From Deltaproteobacteria bacterium (GTDB taxonomy: Bacteria; SAR324; NAC60-12), in assembly GCA_002730365.1 (NCBI GenBank), contig PBZZ01000043.1, positions 1 to 5,254 on the forward strand: a stretch of 5,254 nt of DNA, given 5' to 3'. Below, in pieces: positions 1 through 5,254 of the stretch (positions are counted from its first letter, which is position 1; each line of letters opens with the position of its first letter). The translations under genes were made by a program, and so were the position numbers. The notes below the pieces were generated by a model. The model worked only from the letters and a program-made list of their open reading frames with translations, was not told the DNA's origin and did not search any database.

Positions 1-38
1 CCAAAATGTAGTGAGCAATCTGAACCTAATTGCTGCAT
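1..38 (-). CDS. Possible 5' end of a leftward gene running off the window
   Basis: On the minus strand an ATG (complement of 36-38) is preceded by GAGGTG (complement of 45-50) with a 6-nt spacer, a reasonable Shine-Dalgarno arrangement. The 12 codons that follow to the window edge contain no stop and read MQQLGSDCSLHF. If real, this gene would be divergent from the response regulator, and 39-220 would be their shared promoter region. The evidence is only a start codon plus a ribosome binding site. Twelve codons are too few to recognise a family, and a chance match is quite possible. Confidence 0.3.
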   Translation of the reverse strand, partial: MQQLGSDCSLHF

Positions 39-47
39 CAAAATCAC

Positions 48-73
48 CTCACTTCGAACATTTTTGTTGTGAG
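48..73. repeat. Imperfect hairpin in the upstream spacer
   Basis: CTCAC (48-52) can pair with GTGAG (69-73), and AACA (57-60) with TGTT (65-68). This gives a nine-pair stem with a four-base TTCG bulge on one side and a TTTT loop (61-64). It has no proper T-tract after it on either strand, so it is not a good intrinsic terminator. On the minus strand it overlaps the putative Shine-Dalgarno of the possible leftward gene at 1-38, so folding could hide that site. Its function is unknown and it may be a chance structure. Confidence 0.25.
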
Positions 74-220
74 TTCAAAAATCTAAATGCAAGAGAAAGC
101 ATAGTACATTTCCAGGTAATTATATGACCGTAACGCAATGATTCTCTAGCCTAAGCATTGCAAACCCTTACAAATTATGTGAACTTAGGGAATTCGTGCC
201 AAAATATATTTCAAGAATCC

Positions 221-616
221 ATGGATCTAGAAAAAATTTTAGCCCTCACAAAGAATTTTAGTGTCTTAATTGTTGAAGATGAACTCGCGTTGCGGGAGTC
301 CTTCCAGTTTCTACTGCAAAACCTGTTTGCCGAGGTCGACACCGCAGAAGATGGCCAAGAAGCTCTCAACAAAATGGATGAGCGAGATTACGATATCGTC
401 TTAACAGACCTGAGCATGCCTCGCATGAGCGGACTACGACTAGTGGACACTATCCGTATGAAATCACAATCCCAGATCGTGGTTGCGATCAGTGCTCATG
501 ACGATAAAGAATTTTCAGACGCTTTAGCTCCCTACAATGTGAAACTACTCACCAAGCCTCTCGAAATGGATGAGCTATTTGAAACGTTGGTTCCACTTTG
601 CGAACAGCTGCGCTAA
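221..616 (+). CDS. Single-domain response regulator (receiver/CheY-like)
   Basis: The gene encodes 131 aa from ATG 221 and is essentially one receiver domain, expected to be phosphorylated by a histidine kinase and to signal by protein-protein contact in the cytoplasm. Visible hallmarks (numbered from ATG 221) are the acidic pair E19-D20 in VLIVEDE, the phospho-acceptor D63 in VLTDLSMPRMSG, the switch S91 in AISAHDD, and the invariant lysine K112 in LLTKPLE. No DNA-binding, enzymatic or kinase domain follows, so the output partner is unknown. The frame is also open upstream to a TTG at 158, which would add 21 residues. I prefer ATG 221 because the receiver fold begins about ten residues later and the extension does not look like part of it. 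Neither start has a strong ribosome binding site. The gene ends 29 bp before the stop of the convergent DUF58 gene. No cognate kinase lies in the window. Confidence 0.9.
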   Translation: MDLEKILALTKNFSVLIVEDELALRESFQFLLQNLFAEVDTAEDGQEALNKMDERDYDIVLTDLSMPRMSGLRLVDTIRMKSQSQIVVAISAHDDKEFSDALAPYNVKLLTKPLEMDELFETLVPLCEQLR

Positions 617-645
617 TCCCTACACAGATTTTTCACCACAGCCAA

Positions 646-1485
646 TCAGAGTCGCAACAAAATTTTTTGGATTTCATTGAGTACTGGTTTGCGAGTCACG
701 CATTCATGCAAAGGCAGATTCTGCTGACGACAAAATTGGTGAATCTGTTTTCGATGTGACTCAAAGTTCTCAAGATACCGAGACCAATCGGCAGACTGCA
801 TTTGCCTTTTTCGTTCTGGGCTCTCGAGATGCTGCAGATAATCTGGATTTTCTCCTTCCCCCAATTCCAACGGATCTAAAACTCGTAAGCACTGACACTC
901 GCGCCCAACAAGGCGAAGTGTACTCAACCAACTCTCCCACTGGGCAGGAGGCCTCAACAAATCTGAAATCAGATAAACATGATCGAAAGAAAGAGGCTGT
1001 AAGGTAGGTAGTTGGGGCATCTCATTGGGACTGGGGTTTTCCAGCCGTTCAAGCGCATGGAGAAAAACTCTTCGAGTTGAACGAGGGGGAGGAACTGCAG
1101 CACCATCAAGAAGTTGAAAACTGAAGCGGTCACCCTGGCGCTGGAGTGTAAACAACAGGCCAAAAGTCAGCAGCTGCCCTGCTCGCAATTTGTTGAACTC
1201 CGCATCTTGGGATTGCAACTGCATCGAAGGCGAAGTATCCAACAGGACCAAAGCTGTTGCGGGACTATGTGTGTCGCGCTGCTTGATGTAATGTCGCTGG
1301 GTACGGCCGAGAAGTTTCCAGTCCAATTCCCGTAGGTCATCTCCTGGCCGATACTCACGATAGCCAGCAAATTCGAGGCTTCGGCCACGATGACGAAGCT
1401 CGTGTCGACCCAACATCAATGAGGCTCGGGAGGGCTTGAGGCGCAATTCTAGTTGCTTGAGCTGCGCAAGAAGGCTAGGGTCCAT
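646..1485 (-). CDS. DUF58 / von Willebrand A-like domain protein
   Basis: The 279-aa product belongs to the DUF58 family of vWA-related proteins. These are usually encoded beside MoxR AAA+ ATPases and are thought to act in chaperone-like or metal-insertion assemblies. The family signature is clear: RGRSLEFAGYREYRPGDDLRELDWK around residues 33-57, in which GDD and DW are diagnostic, then YIKQ (66-69). A MIDAS-type metal motif follows, DTSPSM, with D83, S85 and S87. A later HVYLISDLL strand matches the second half of the vWA fold. There is no signal peptide or obvious membrane segment, whereas many relatives have an N-terminal membrane region. The start is firm: AAGGAG (complement of 1492-1497) lies 6 nt before the ATG. 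The gene is transcribed divergently from the acetyltransferase and convergently with the response regulator. No MoxR gene, BatA-type or transglutaminase partner is adjacent, which is unusual. The molecular role is unknown. Confidence 0.88.
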   Translation of the reverse strand: MDPSLLAQLKQLELRLKPSRASLMLGRHELRHRGRSLEFAGYREYRPGDDLRELDWKLLGRTQRHYIKQRDTHSPATALVLLDTSPSMQLQSQDAEFNKLRAGQLLTFGLLFTLQRQGDRFSFQLLDGAAVPPPRSTRRVFLHALERLENPSPNEMPQLPTLQPLSFDHVYLISDLLRPPAQWESWLSTLRLVGRECQCLRVLDPLELGEGENPDYLQHLESPERKRQMQSADWSRYLENFESHRKQIHQFCRQQNLPLHECVTRKPVLNEIQKILLRL

Positions 1486-1491
1486 AAGTTA

Positions 1492-1497
1492 CTCCTT
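1492..1497 (-). promoter_or_regulatory. Shine-Dalgarno of the DUF58 gene
   Basis: The minus strand reads AAGGAG here, six bases before the ATG at 1485. It is the strongest ribosome binding site in the window and fixes the DUF58 start. It lies in the 73-bp spacer (1486-1558) that must hold the promoters of both the DUF58 gene and the rightward acetyltransferase. I could not find convincing -35/-10 pairs for either direction; TAGAAT at 1511-1516 is the best -10-like hexamer on the plus strand but lacks a good -35. Confidence 0.7.
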
Positions 1498-1558
1498 GTG
1501 AAGACCCAATTAGAATAGATGGCTTCGCTGCCAATTACCACGATCAACAACGAGCAGC

Positions 1559-2065
1559 ATGAAATCTCCCTCTTTCCAATTCAGTATTGCAACGCAAGTC
1601 GACGAAGCAGAGATCCTCAATTTGAATGAAGCTGCTGTGCCCCATGTTAGCTCACTTTCCGCAGCCAAGCTCGCTTTGCTACGAGAACAATCGATCTACA
1701 CCGGGATTGCCCGTAGCTCTCAAGGTGAGCTAGCTGGTTTCATCCTGGTACTCGATGAAACTGCCGACTACGACAGCGTCAACTTTGGCTGGTTTCATCA
1801 ACGCTACGCTCACTTTGCTTATGTGGATCGCATCGCCATTGCGCCCAGTTTTCACCGTCAGGGCATTGGTCGCGACTTATATGCTGCTGTCATCAACTTA
1901 ATCCAGGGTCGCTACCCAACACTTGCCTGTGAGGTCAACCTGCGTCCACCCAATCTGATCTCAGAAACCTTTCATGCACAACTTGGCTTTTTGGAAGTCG
2001 GACAGCAAGATACCGAAGGCGGAGCAAAGCGCGTTGTTATGCTAACTCAAGACATCCAAGCCTGA
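1559..2065 (+). CDS. GNAT-family N-acetyltransferase (COG3818-like)
   Basis: The 168-aa product has the single-domain GNAT fold and is predicted to transfer acetyl from acetyl-CoA to an unknown amine in the cytoplasm. Motif A is clear: YVDRIAIAPSFHRQGIGRDLY at residues 88-108, with the pyrophosphate-binding loop H99-R-Q-G102-I-G104. The motif B region is PPN (130-132) and FHAQLGFLEVG (138-148). The YDSVNFGWFHQRY segment (71-83) before motif A resembles, from memory, a small group of uncharacterised GNAT proteins filed as COG3818. It is not obviously ArgA (N-acetylglutamate synthase) or AstA, even though it precedes an ArgD/AstC-type gene. ATG 1559 is the start that fits the domain boundary, although its ribosome binding site is weak. 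The aminotransferase begins 25 bp after the stop, so the two are probably co-transcribed. Confidence 0.85.
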   Translation: MKSPSFQFSIATQVDEAEILNLNEAAVPHVSSLSAAKLALLREQSIYTGIARSSQGELAGFILVLDETADYDSVNFGWFHQRYAHFAYVDRIAIAPSFHRQGIGRDLYAAVINLIQGRYPTLACEVNLRPPNLISETFHAQLGFLEVGQQDTEGGAKRVVMLTQDIQA

Positions 2066-2090
2066 ATAACCCAACCTTCTGAGAGAGACG

Positions 2091-3317
2091 ATGGAAAACA
2101 AGACCGTCAATCGCAGCGATTTTGACCAATTCATGGTGCCCAACTACGCCCCCATGTCTTTCATTCCTGTACGTGGAGAGGGCTCAAGAATCTGGGACCA
2201 ACAAGGGCAAGAACGTGTTGATCTAACCGGAGGGATTGCAGTGACTTCCCTCGGACATTGTCATCCAGCTCTGGTCAAGGCGCTACAGGAGCAAGCTGGG
2301 AAACTCTGGCACATCTCGAACATCTATACCAATGAACCTGCACTACGTTTAGCACGCAAGCTTTGTGAAGCGACCTTTGCTGAACGGGTCTTTTTTGCCA
2401 ACTCTGGAGCAGAAGCGAATGAAGCCTGCCTCAAACTTGTGCGTCGCTATGCCCACAACACCGTTGGTCCTGAAAAAGATGAAATCATTGCGACCTTCAA
2501 CGGGTTTCATGGGCGAACCTTATTCACTGTGACCGTCGGCGGGCAGCCCAAGTATGCGGAGGGATTTGGCCCCAAGCCGGGAGGAGTCAACCATGTGCCC
2601 TACAACGACCGTGATGCTCTGAGAGCAGCTGTCTCTGAAAAGACTTGTGCAATCATGGTCGAGCCGATCCAGGGGGAAGGCGGTGTCCTGCCAGCAGATA
2701 AGGAATTCCTGCAAACTGCACGAGAACTTTGTGATCAACACGGAGCCTTGCTAGTTTTTGATGAAGTGCAAAGTGGAATGGGCCGTAGCGGTCATCTCTT
2801 CGCATACCAGCACTATGGAGTGACTCCGGATGTACTCTCCAGTGCCAAGAGTTTGGGAGGAGGGTTCCCCATCGGGGCAATGCTGACCACGGCAAAAATA
2901 GCAGACCACTTCAGTGTAGGAACCCATGGCACTACTTATGGAGGCAATCTGCTGGCTAGTGTGGTTGCTGAAGCAGTCCTAGATGTCGTCAACCAGCCCG
3001 AAGTCTTGGCAGGTATTCAGGAACGCCACCAATGGTTCCGCAATCGCCTGGAGAAAATCGGCCAGCAGTATGGTGTCTTCAAGGAGATACGTGGGCTGGG
3101 CCTGTTGCTCGGTTGTGTGATGAGCGAGAGTTGGGCGGGAAGAGCCGGTGAGATCATGAAGGCTGCTCACGATGAAGGCGCGATGGTCTTGATCGCAGGA
3201 ACAGATGTACTGAGGCTTGCGCCTAGCTTGGTCATCACCGAGGAAGAAACACGAGTGGGCCTGGATGCTCTGGAGAGAGCCGTGGCAAAACTGGCGACTC
3301 AATCCAAGGCGGCCTGA
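2091..3317 (+). CDS. argD: Acetylornithine/succinylornithine aminotransferase (class III, PLP)
   Basis: The 408-aa product is a full-length class III PLP aminotransferase. Family members convert N-acetylornithine and 2-oxoglutarate to N-acetylglutamate semialdehyde and glutamate (ArgD, biosynthesis), or act on succinylornithine in arginine breakdown (AstC); many do both and also DapC. The sequence matches remembered E. coli ArgD and AstC along its length: [15 protein letters not shown] (47-61), the PLP-phosphate loop NSGAEANE (104-111), the cofactor-stacking F139 and substrate-binding R142 in [15 protein letters not shown] (191-198), D224 in [11 protein letters not shown], the Schiff-base lysine K253 in [10 protein letters not shown], and THGTTYGGN (278-286). 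The middle is closer to ArgD and the C-terminus ([17 protein letters not shown]-like) to AstC, so the symbol is a best guess. Purine-rich GAGAGAGAC directly before ATG 2091 is the likely ribosome binding site. No other arginine gene is in the window. Confidence 0.93.
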   Translation: MENKTVNRSDFDQFMVPNYAPMSFIPVRGEGSRIWDQQGQERVDLTGGIAVTSLGHCHPALVKALQEQAGKLWHISNIYTNEPALRLARKLCEATFAERVFFANSGAEANEACLKLVRRYAHNTVGPEKDEIIATFNGFHGRTLFTVTVGGQPKYAEGFGPKPGGVNHVPYNDRDALRAAVSEKTCAIMVEPIQGEGGVLPADKEFLQTARELCDQHGALLVFDEVQSGMGRSGHLFAYQHYGVTPDVLSSAKSLGGGFPIGAMLTTAKIADHFSVGTHGTTYGGNLLASVVAEAVLDVVNQPEVLAGIQERHQWFRNRLEKIGQQYGVFKEIRGLGLLLGCVMSESWAGRAGEIMKAAHDEGAMVLIAGTDVLRLAPSLVITEEETRVGLDALERAVAKLATQSKAA

Positions 3318-3450
3318 AAAAGCGAAACGTCCGAGAGTTCGAGGTTCTTTGCCATCATCAGGACTGACCCCACCAAGATAGTTTATGGAACTCCCACGAT
3401 AGGAAGACTCAAACACAGGGGTTTGATCTCTGATTTGTACTTGAAAACTG

Positions 3451-3873
3451 ATGCCATTGATGAATGAAATTTCTCCGGCGCTTCGGAAGACCATCAACAG
3501 CAGCCCCTTTGTCTTGCATCCTCAGCGTTACACTATTCTTCAAGTTCAAAAGTGCTCCAATCCGCAACCACATTTTCTGGTGACCCACGAAGCCGAGGAA
3601 GTCACGGTGATCACGACCGAAAAGCAACGTGGTTTGCTACAGTCAGACATTCTCCAGGAACAAGCCTGGTTCCAGCTCATTGAATTCAAAATGTCCACTC
3701 CTTTTGAGACACCAGGTTTCCTAGCAGCGATCGCCTCAAAATTGGCAAGCCGTCATCTCAATATTTTGCTGGTTTCAACTTTTTCCAAGGATTGGCTTCT
3801 ACTGAAGGAGGAGAATCTGGAAGCAGGACTGAGCGGTCTCCATGAGCTGGGATTCCAAGCAGTATCCAGCTAA
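3451..3873 (+). CDS. Small ACT-domain protein (ACT_7-like)
   Basis: The 140-aa product resembles small uncharacterised ACT-domain proteins (ACT_7/COG3603-like), the same fold group as eukaryotic CASTOR arginine sensors. Residues about 20-60 form a first beta-rich half (YTILQVQ, EEVTVITTE). Residues about 72-138 form a recognisable ACT unit: WFQLIEF, then FETPGFLAAIASKLA (85-99) where the effector-binding loop usually lies, then ILLVSTFSKDWLLLKEENLEAGLSGL (105-130). There are no membrane segments and no catalytic domain, so a cytoplasmic ligand-binding role is inferred. ATG 3451 is the first ATG after an in-frame stop at 3442; ATG 3460 (MNEIS) is an equally possible start, and neither has a clear Shine-Dalgarno. 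It follows the aminotransferase by 133 bp on the same strand with no terminator seen between, so co-transcription is possible. The ligand is unknown. Confidence 0.78.
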   Translation: MPLMNEISPALRKTINSSPFVLHPQRYTILQVQKCSNPQPHFLVTHEAEEVTVITTEKQRGLLQSDILQEQAWFQLIEFKMSTPFETPGFLAAIASKLASRHLNILLVSTFSKDWLLLKEENLEAGLSGLHELGFQAVSS

Positions 3874-4079
3874 CCCCCCTAATTTTTCTTGCCCACAATA
3901 TTCTTCAACATGGAGCTCATCTCTGCACTAGAAATTGCAGTAACTAGAGGAAGAACGACTGCTAAGGTGCTCACTTTCTTTTCGGTAAAATAGCACAACG
4001 TAAGTCTGCTTCTTGCTTACAACCAACTTTTCAAAAATTTTTGATAGAAAACAGGACTGTTTCAACTCTGAGAGTGGAG
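3874..4079. other. Gene-free spacer before the frameshifted genes
   Basis: This 206-bp stretch separates the intact metabolic cluster from the broken right-hand genes. A 27-codon frame (3910-3993) starts with ATG but has no ribosome binding site and no recognisable content. I found no intrinsic terminator after the ACT gene and no convincing promoter; TAAAAT at 3986-3991 resembles a -10 box but has no matching -35. The one clear structure is the AT-rich palindrome at 4031-4044, listed separately. Confidence 0.5.
4031..4044. repeat. Perfect 14-bp AT palindrome TCAAAAATTTTTGA
   Basis: TCAAAAATTTTTGA is a perfect inverted repeat with no spacer, centred 42 bp before the ATG of the exported beta-barrel-like gene. 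Its position would suit an operator or a bent AT-rich upstream element, but no transcription factor is recognisable for it, and A/T-run palindromes arise easily by chance. Confidence 0.35.
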
Positions 4080-4689
4080 ATGTATCGCAGAATCCTAATC
4101 ATGCTTTTGTTGGTTATAGTTTGGAATGCTGGCTGGGTATTCGCAGAAAAAAGAGCTCGATTCCGCTTGACCACTCCAATTGCAGCCAAATACGGAGACA
4201 TTGAGGGGGCTACCAACATCACTGAGCAGAGTAGTGGCTATGGAATGGAGTATATTGTTTTGAACGGCTTTGGTTTGGGATGGAGCACCTGTACCGCCAA
4301 AGCAAAATTTGATCTGACTCTAGGCAGTACCGACTTATCATTCGACCAAGAAACAGATGCGCAATTTCTTGACCTACCTATTTGGTGACAGCTTGACCCG
4401 GCAAGTGATCTGCGGAACTTTGCTTGAAGGCTCCGGGATGGCTCGCTACTCACAGACCACAGCTCTTCCCTTTCCGCCTTATAGTTTCACAGTAAACTTA
4501 GCAGACGATATTACGCTTGAGGGCTATGCATACGGCCTCACCCTTGGATATGCGTTGGAGGATGTTGAGCTCAGCTACGGGCTGCGTTTACATCGCATCA
4601 ACCACGACTATGAAAGTTCTGCGCTTTCCATTTTAGACGGTGACTATGACCAGCTCTATCAAATCGCAGGAATCGGTATCCTCTTCTAA
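4080..4689 (+). pseudogene. Exported, beta-barrel-like outer-membrane protein, frame broken near 4375
   Basis: Two frames make one plausible protein of about 202 aa. The first (ATG 4080, stop 4386-4388) begins with a classic signal peptide: MYRR, the hydrophobic ILIMLLLVIVWNAGWVFA, and probable cleavage after A22. The second is open from 4324 to TAA 4687-4689, shifted +1 (or -2) relative to the first. The likely join is around 4371-4380, DAQFLDL running into YLFGDSLT, a natural strand-turn sequence for small barrels. The second half has alternating, aromatic-rich strands (LEGYAYGLTLGYAL, VELSYGLRLHRI) and ends in YQIAGIGILF, the terminal phenylalanine typical of Bam-assembled outer-membrane proteins. 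Size suits an eight-stranded barrel, but no named family is recognised. GGAG abuts ATG 4080, with purine-rich GAGAG slightly upstream; a TTG at 4041 is a less likely start. The join lies in CTACCTA, a small direct repeat where slippage or an indel is plausible. Mutation, sequencing error or recoding cannot be separated here. Confidence 0.6.
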
Positions 4690-4724
4690 GAGCGACCCTC
4701 GCTTGCTGAAATACCTTTGAGTAA

Positions 4725-5113
4725 AAAAATTTCTGGGAATCGACACCAAAGAACCGACCAACCATTATTGTTGAAACTTGTGAGGGGATGGGTTTGGTAG
4801 ATGGTCCAAACGGTGGCTGTATGGAAGAGCCAACTGTAGGGGCTGACGATATCAAGGAGCCTTTAAACTGACTCCGGGCAACATGCACTTTTTGGCTACT
4901 TGGGAAGCTGATGCGCTAGTCTCCTACTACACCATTGAGAAGTGGAGAGAGGGAAGAAGCTGGCCACAAAAAACAACCACAGCAGGAACCAAATGGACAT
5001 TCGCCACATCACTCTGTACGGCACGCTCCTTTAAGTTGGTTGCTACTCTGGCTGATGGAAGTACAGTAGAGACCTCGCTGCTTTGCCCATTCAAGCCAAC
5101 CAACTACGATTAA
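4725..5113 (+). pseudogene. Small cysteine-containing/FN3-like protein split by a -1 frame change
   Basis: The zero frame is open from 4725 to TGA 4869-4871 and reads like genuine protein: RPTIIVETCEGMGLVDGPN, then GGCMEEPTVGADDIKEPLN. The -1 frame is open from 4847 to TAA 5111-5113 and continues LTPGNMHFLATWEADALVSY, then YTIEKW, ending with ADGSTVETSLLCPF. This second part, with W, YY, W and an ADG turn before the last strand, resembles a fibronectin-III-like beta sandwich. Cysteines lie in both parts (CEGMG, GGC, SLC, LLC), suiting an extracytoplasmic location, but I see no signal peptide. The true start is uncertain: ATG 4788 has GAGG too close to it, and nothing better is found upstream, so the 5' end may be lost or lie in another frame after the A7 run at 4723-4729. 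From ATG 4788 with a -1 shift the product would be 108 aa. It may be a recoded gene or a remnant; no family is recognised. Confidence 0.45.
4862..4868 (+). other. Candidate -1 ribosomal frameshift heptamer T TTA AAC
   Basis: In the zero frame the codons read GAG CCT TTA AAC TGA, so T TTA AAC fits X XXY YYZ in exactly the required register and is followed at once by a stop codon. A -1 slip continues with CTG ACT CCG into the frame that stays open to 5113. UUUAAAC is the coronavirus slippery heptamer, and other members of this class work in bacteria. I found no strong stem-loop in the following 60 bases and no well-placed internal Shine-Dalgarno, which weakens the case. A one-base indel in the T/A runs would leave the same picture. 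Confidence 0.4.
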
Positions 5114-5120
5114 CAGCAAC

Positions 5121-5147
5121 AGCCGCTGAGAGATGGGCGGCTTTTTT
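5121..5147 (+). terminator. Rho-independent terminator
   Basis: AGCCGC (5121-5126) pairs perfectly with GCGGCT (5137-5142) around a ten-base loop, and the 3' arm runs into a T6 tract (5142-5147). It starts 7 bp after the TAA at 5111-5113, so it would end rightward transcripts from the 4080-5113 block. On the opposite strand no T-tract follows the hairpin, so it is oriented for plus-strand transcription. The presence of a good terminator shows that the frame-disrupted block was, or still is, a transcription unit. Confidence 0.85.
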
Positions 5148-5254
5148 GAATACAGATTATCCCAAAGCAAGCTCATCCCTTCCAAAAGAAAGTCATCGAA
5201 CGATCCCTCGGACCTGCTTCAATCTTCTGATCAAATACTCTCAAGATCCACTCT

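Noticed and set aside
756..1007. Plus-strand 83-codon frame inside the DUF58 gene
   Set aside because: It is antisense to a clearly identified DUF58 gene, is polar and low in complexity, and lacks any family signature.
3409..3426. Inverted repeat TCAAAC...GTTTGA between the aminotransferase and ACT genes, considered as a terminator
   Set aside because: The stem is only six pairs, has little GC and is not followed by a T-tract.
2979..3497. Leftward 172-codon open frame opposite the end of the aminotransferase
   Set aside because: It is antisense to a full-length, motif-complete argD-type gene. Its translation is serine/histidine-rich with no domain, and it has no proper ribosome binding site; it is a shadow frame.
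3910..3993. 27-codon ATG frame in the spacer after the ACT gene
   Set aside because: It has no ribosome binding site or recognisable features, and a frame this short is expected by chance.
4000..4020. GTAAG...CTTAC inverted repeat upstream of the barrel-like gene
   Set aside because: It has five pairs around an eleven-base loop, which is too weak and too common to report as a regulatory site.
4598..4888. Leftward 96-codon open frame across the end of the barrel gene and the following spacer
   Set aside because: The predicted protein has no recognisable fold and overlaps two plus-strand frames that look like real protein. Its ATG lacks a Shine-Dalgarno.
5173..5253. Minus-strand frame open from the right edge to a stop at 5173-5175, possibly the 3' end of a convergent gene
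   Set aside because: About 26 open codons is well within chance. The translation looks somewhat protein-like but cannot be judged without sequence beyond the edge.
5133..5254. Plus-strand frame open from an ATG at 5133 to the right edge
   Set aside because: Its ATG lies in the loop of the intrinsic terminator and its translation is serine-rich without protein-like patterning.

Overview
The window looks like an ordinary chromosomal segment of a Gram-negative bacterium, probably proteobacterial or a related marine-type lineage. This rests on a class III aminotransferase that resembles remembered enterobacterial ArgD/AstC sequences along its whole length, and on a signal-peptide protein ending in an outer-membrane beta-barrel-like C-terminal phenylalanine. 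Base composition is intermediate. I cannot place the genus. I see no rRNA, tRNA, CRISPR array, insertion sequence or phage gene.

Layout. At the left edge there may be the first codons of a leftward gene (1-38). A free-standing response-regulator receiver protein (221-616, +) follows. It converges on a leftward DUF58/vWA-type gene (646-1485, -) with only 29 bp between their stops. From a 73-bp divergent spacer a rightward cluster starts: a GNAT acetyltransferase (1559-2065), an ArgD/AstC-type PLP aminotransferase (2091-3317, 25 bp after the GNAT stop), and a small ACT-domain protein (3451-3873, after 133 bp). This central block is compact and intact. It suggests amino-acid metabolism: ArgD transaminates acylated ornithine, and ACT domains commonly bind amino acids.

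The right quarter (3874-5254) is different. A 206-bp gene-free spacer leads into an exported, outer-membrane beta-barrel-like gene (4080-4689) whose reading frame is broken once near 4375. Next comes a small cysteine-containing reading frame (4725-4871) that runs straight into a second, -1-shifted frame (to 5113) with fibronectin-III-like character. A convincing intrinsic terminator closes the block at 5121-5147. The second break sits exactly on a T TTA AAC heptamer in the register needed for programmed -1 ribosomal frameshifting, directly before a zero-frame stop. That is the most interesting signal here. The neighbouring uncompensated break means gene decay or sequencing error remains a serious alternative. 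I do not see a clearly new multi-gene system.
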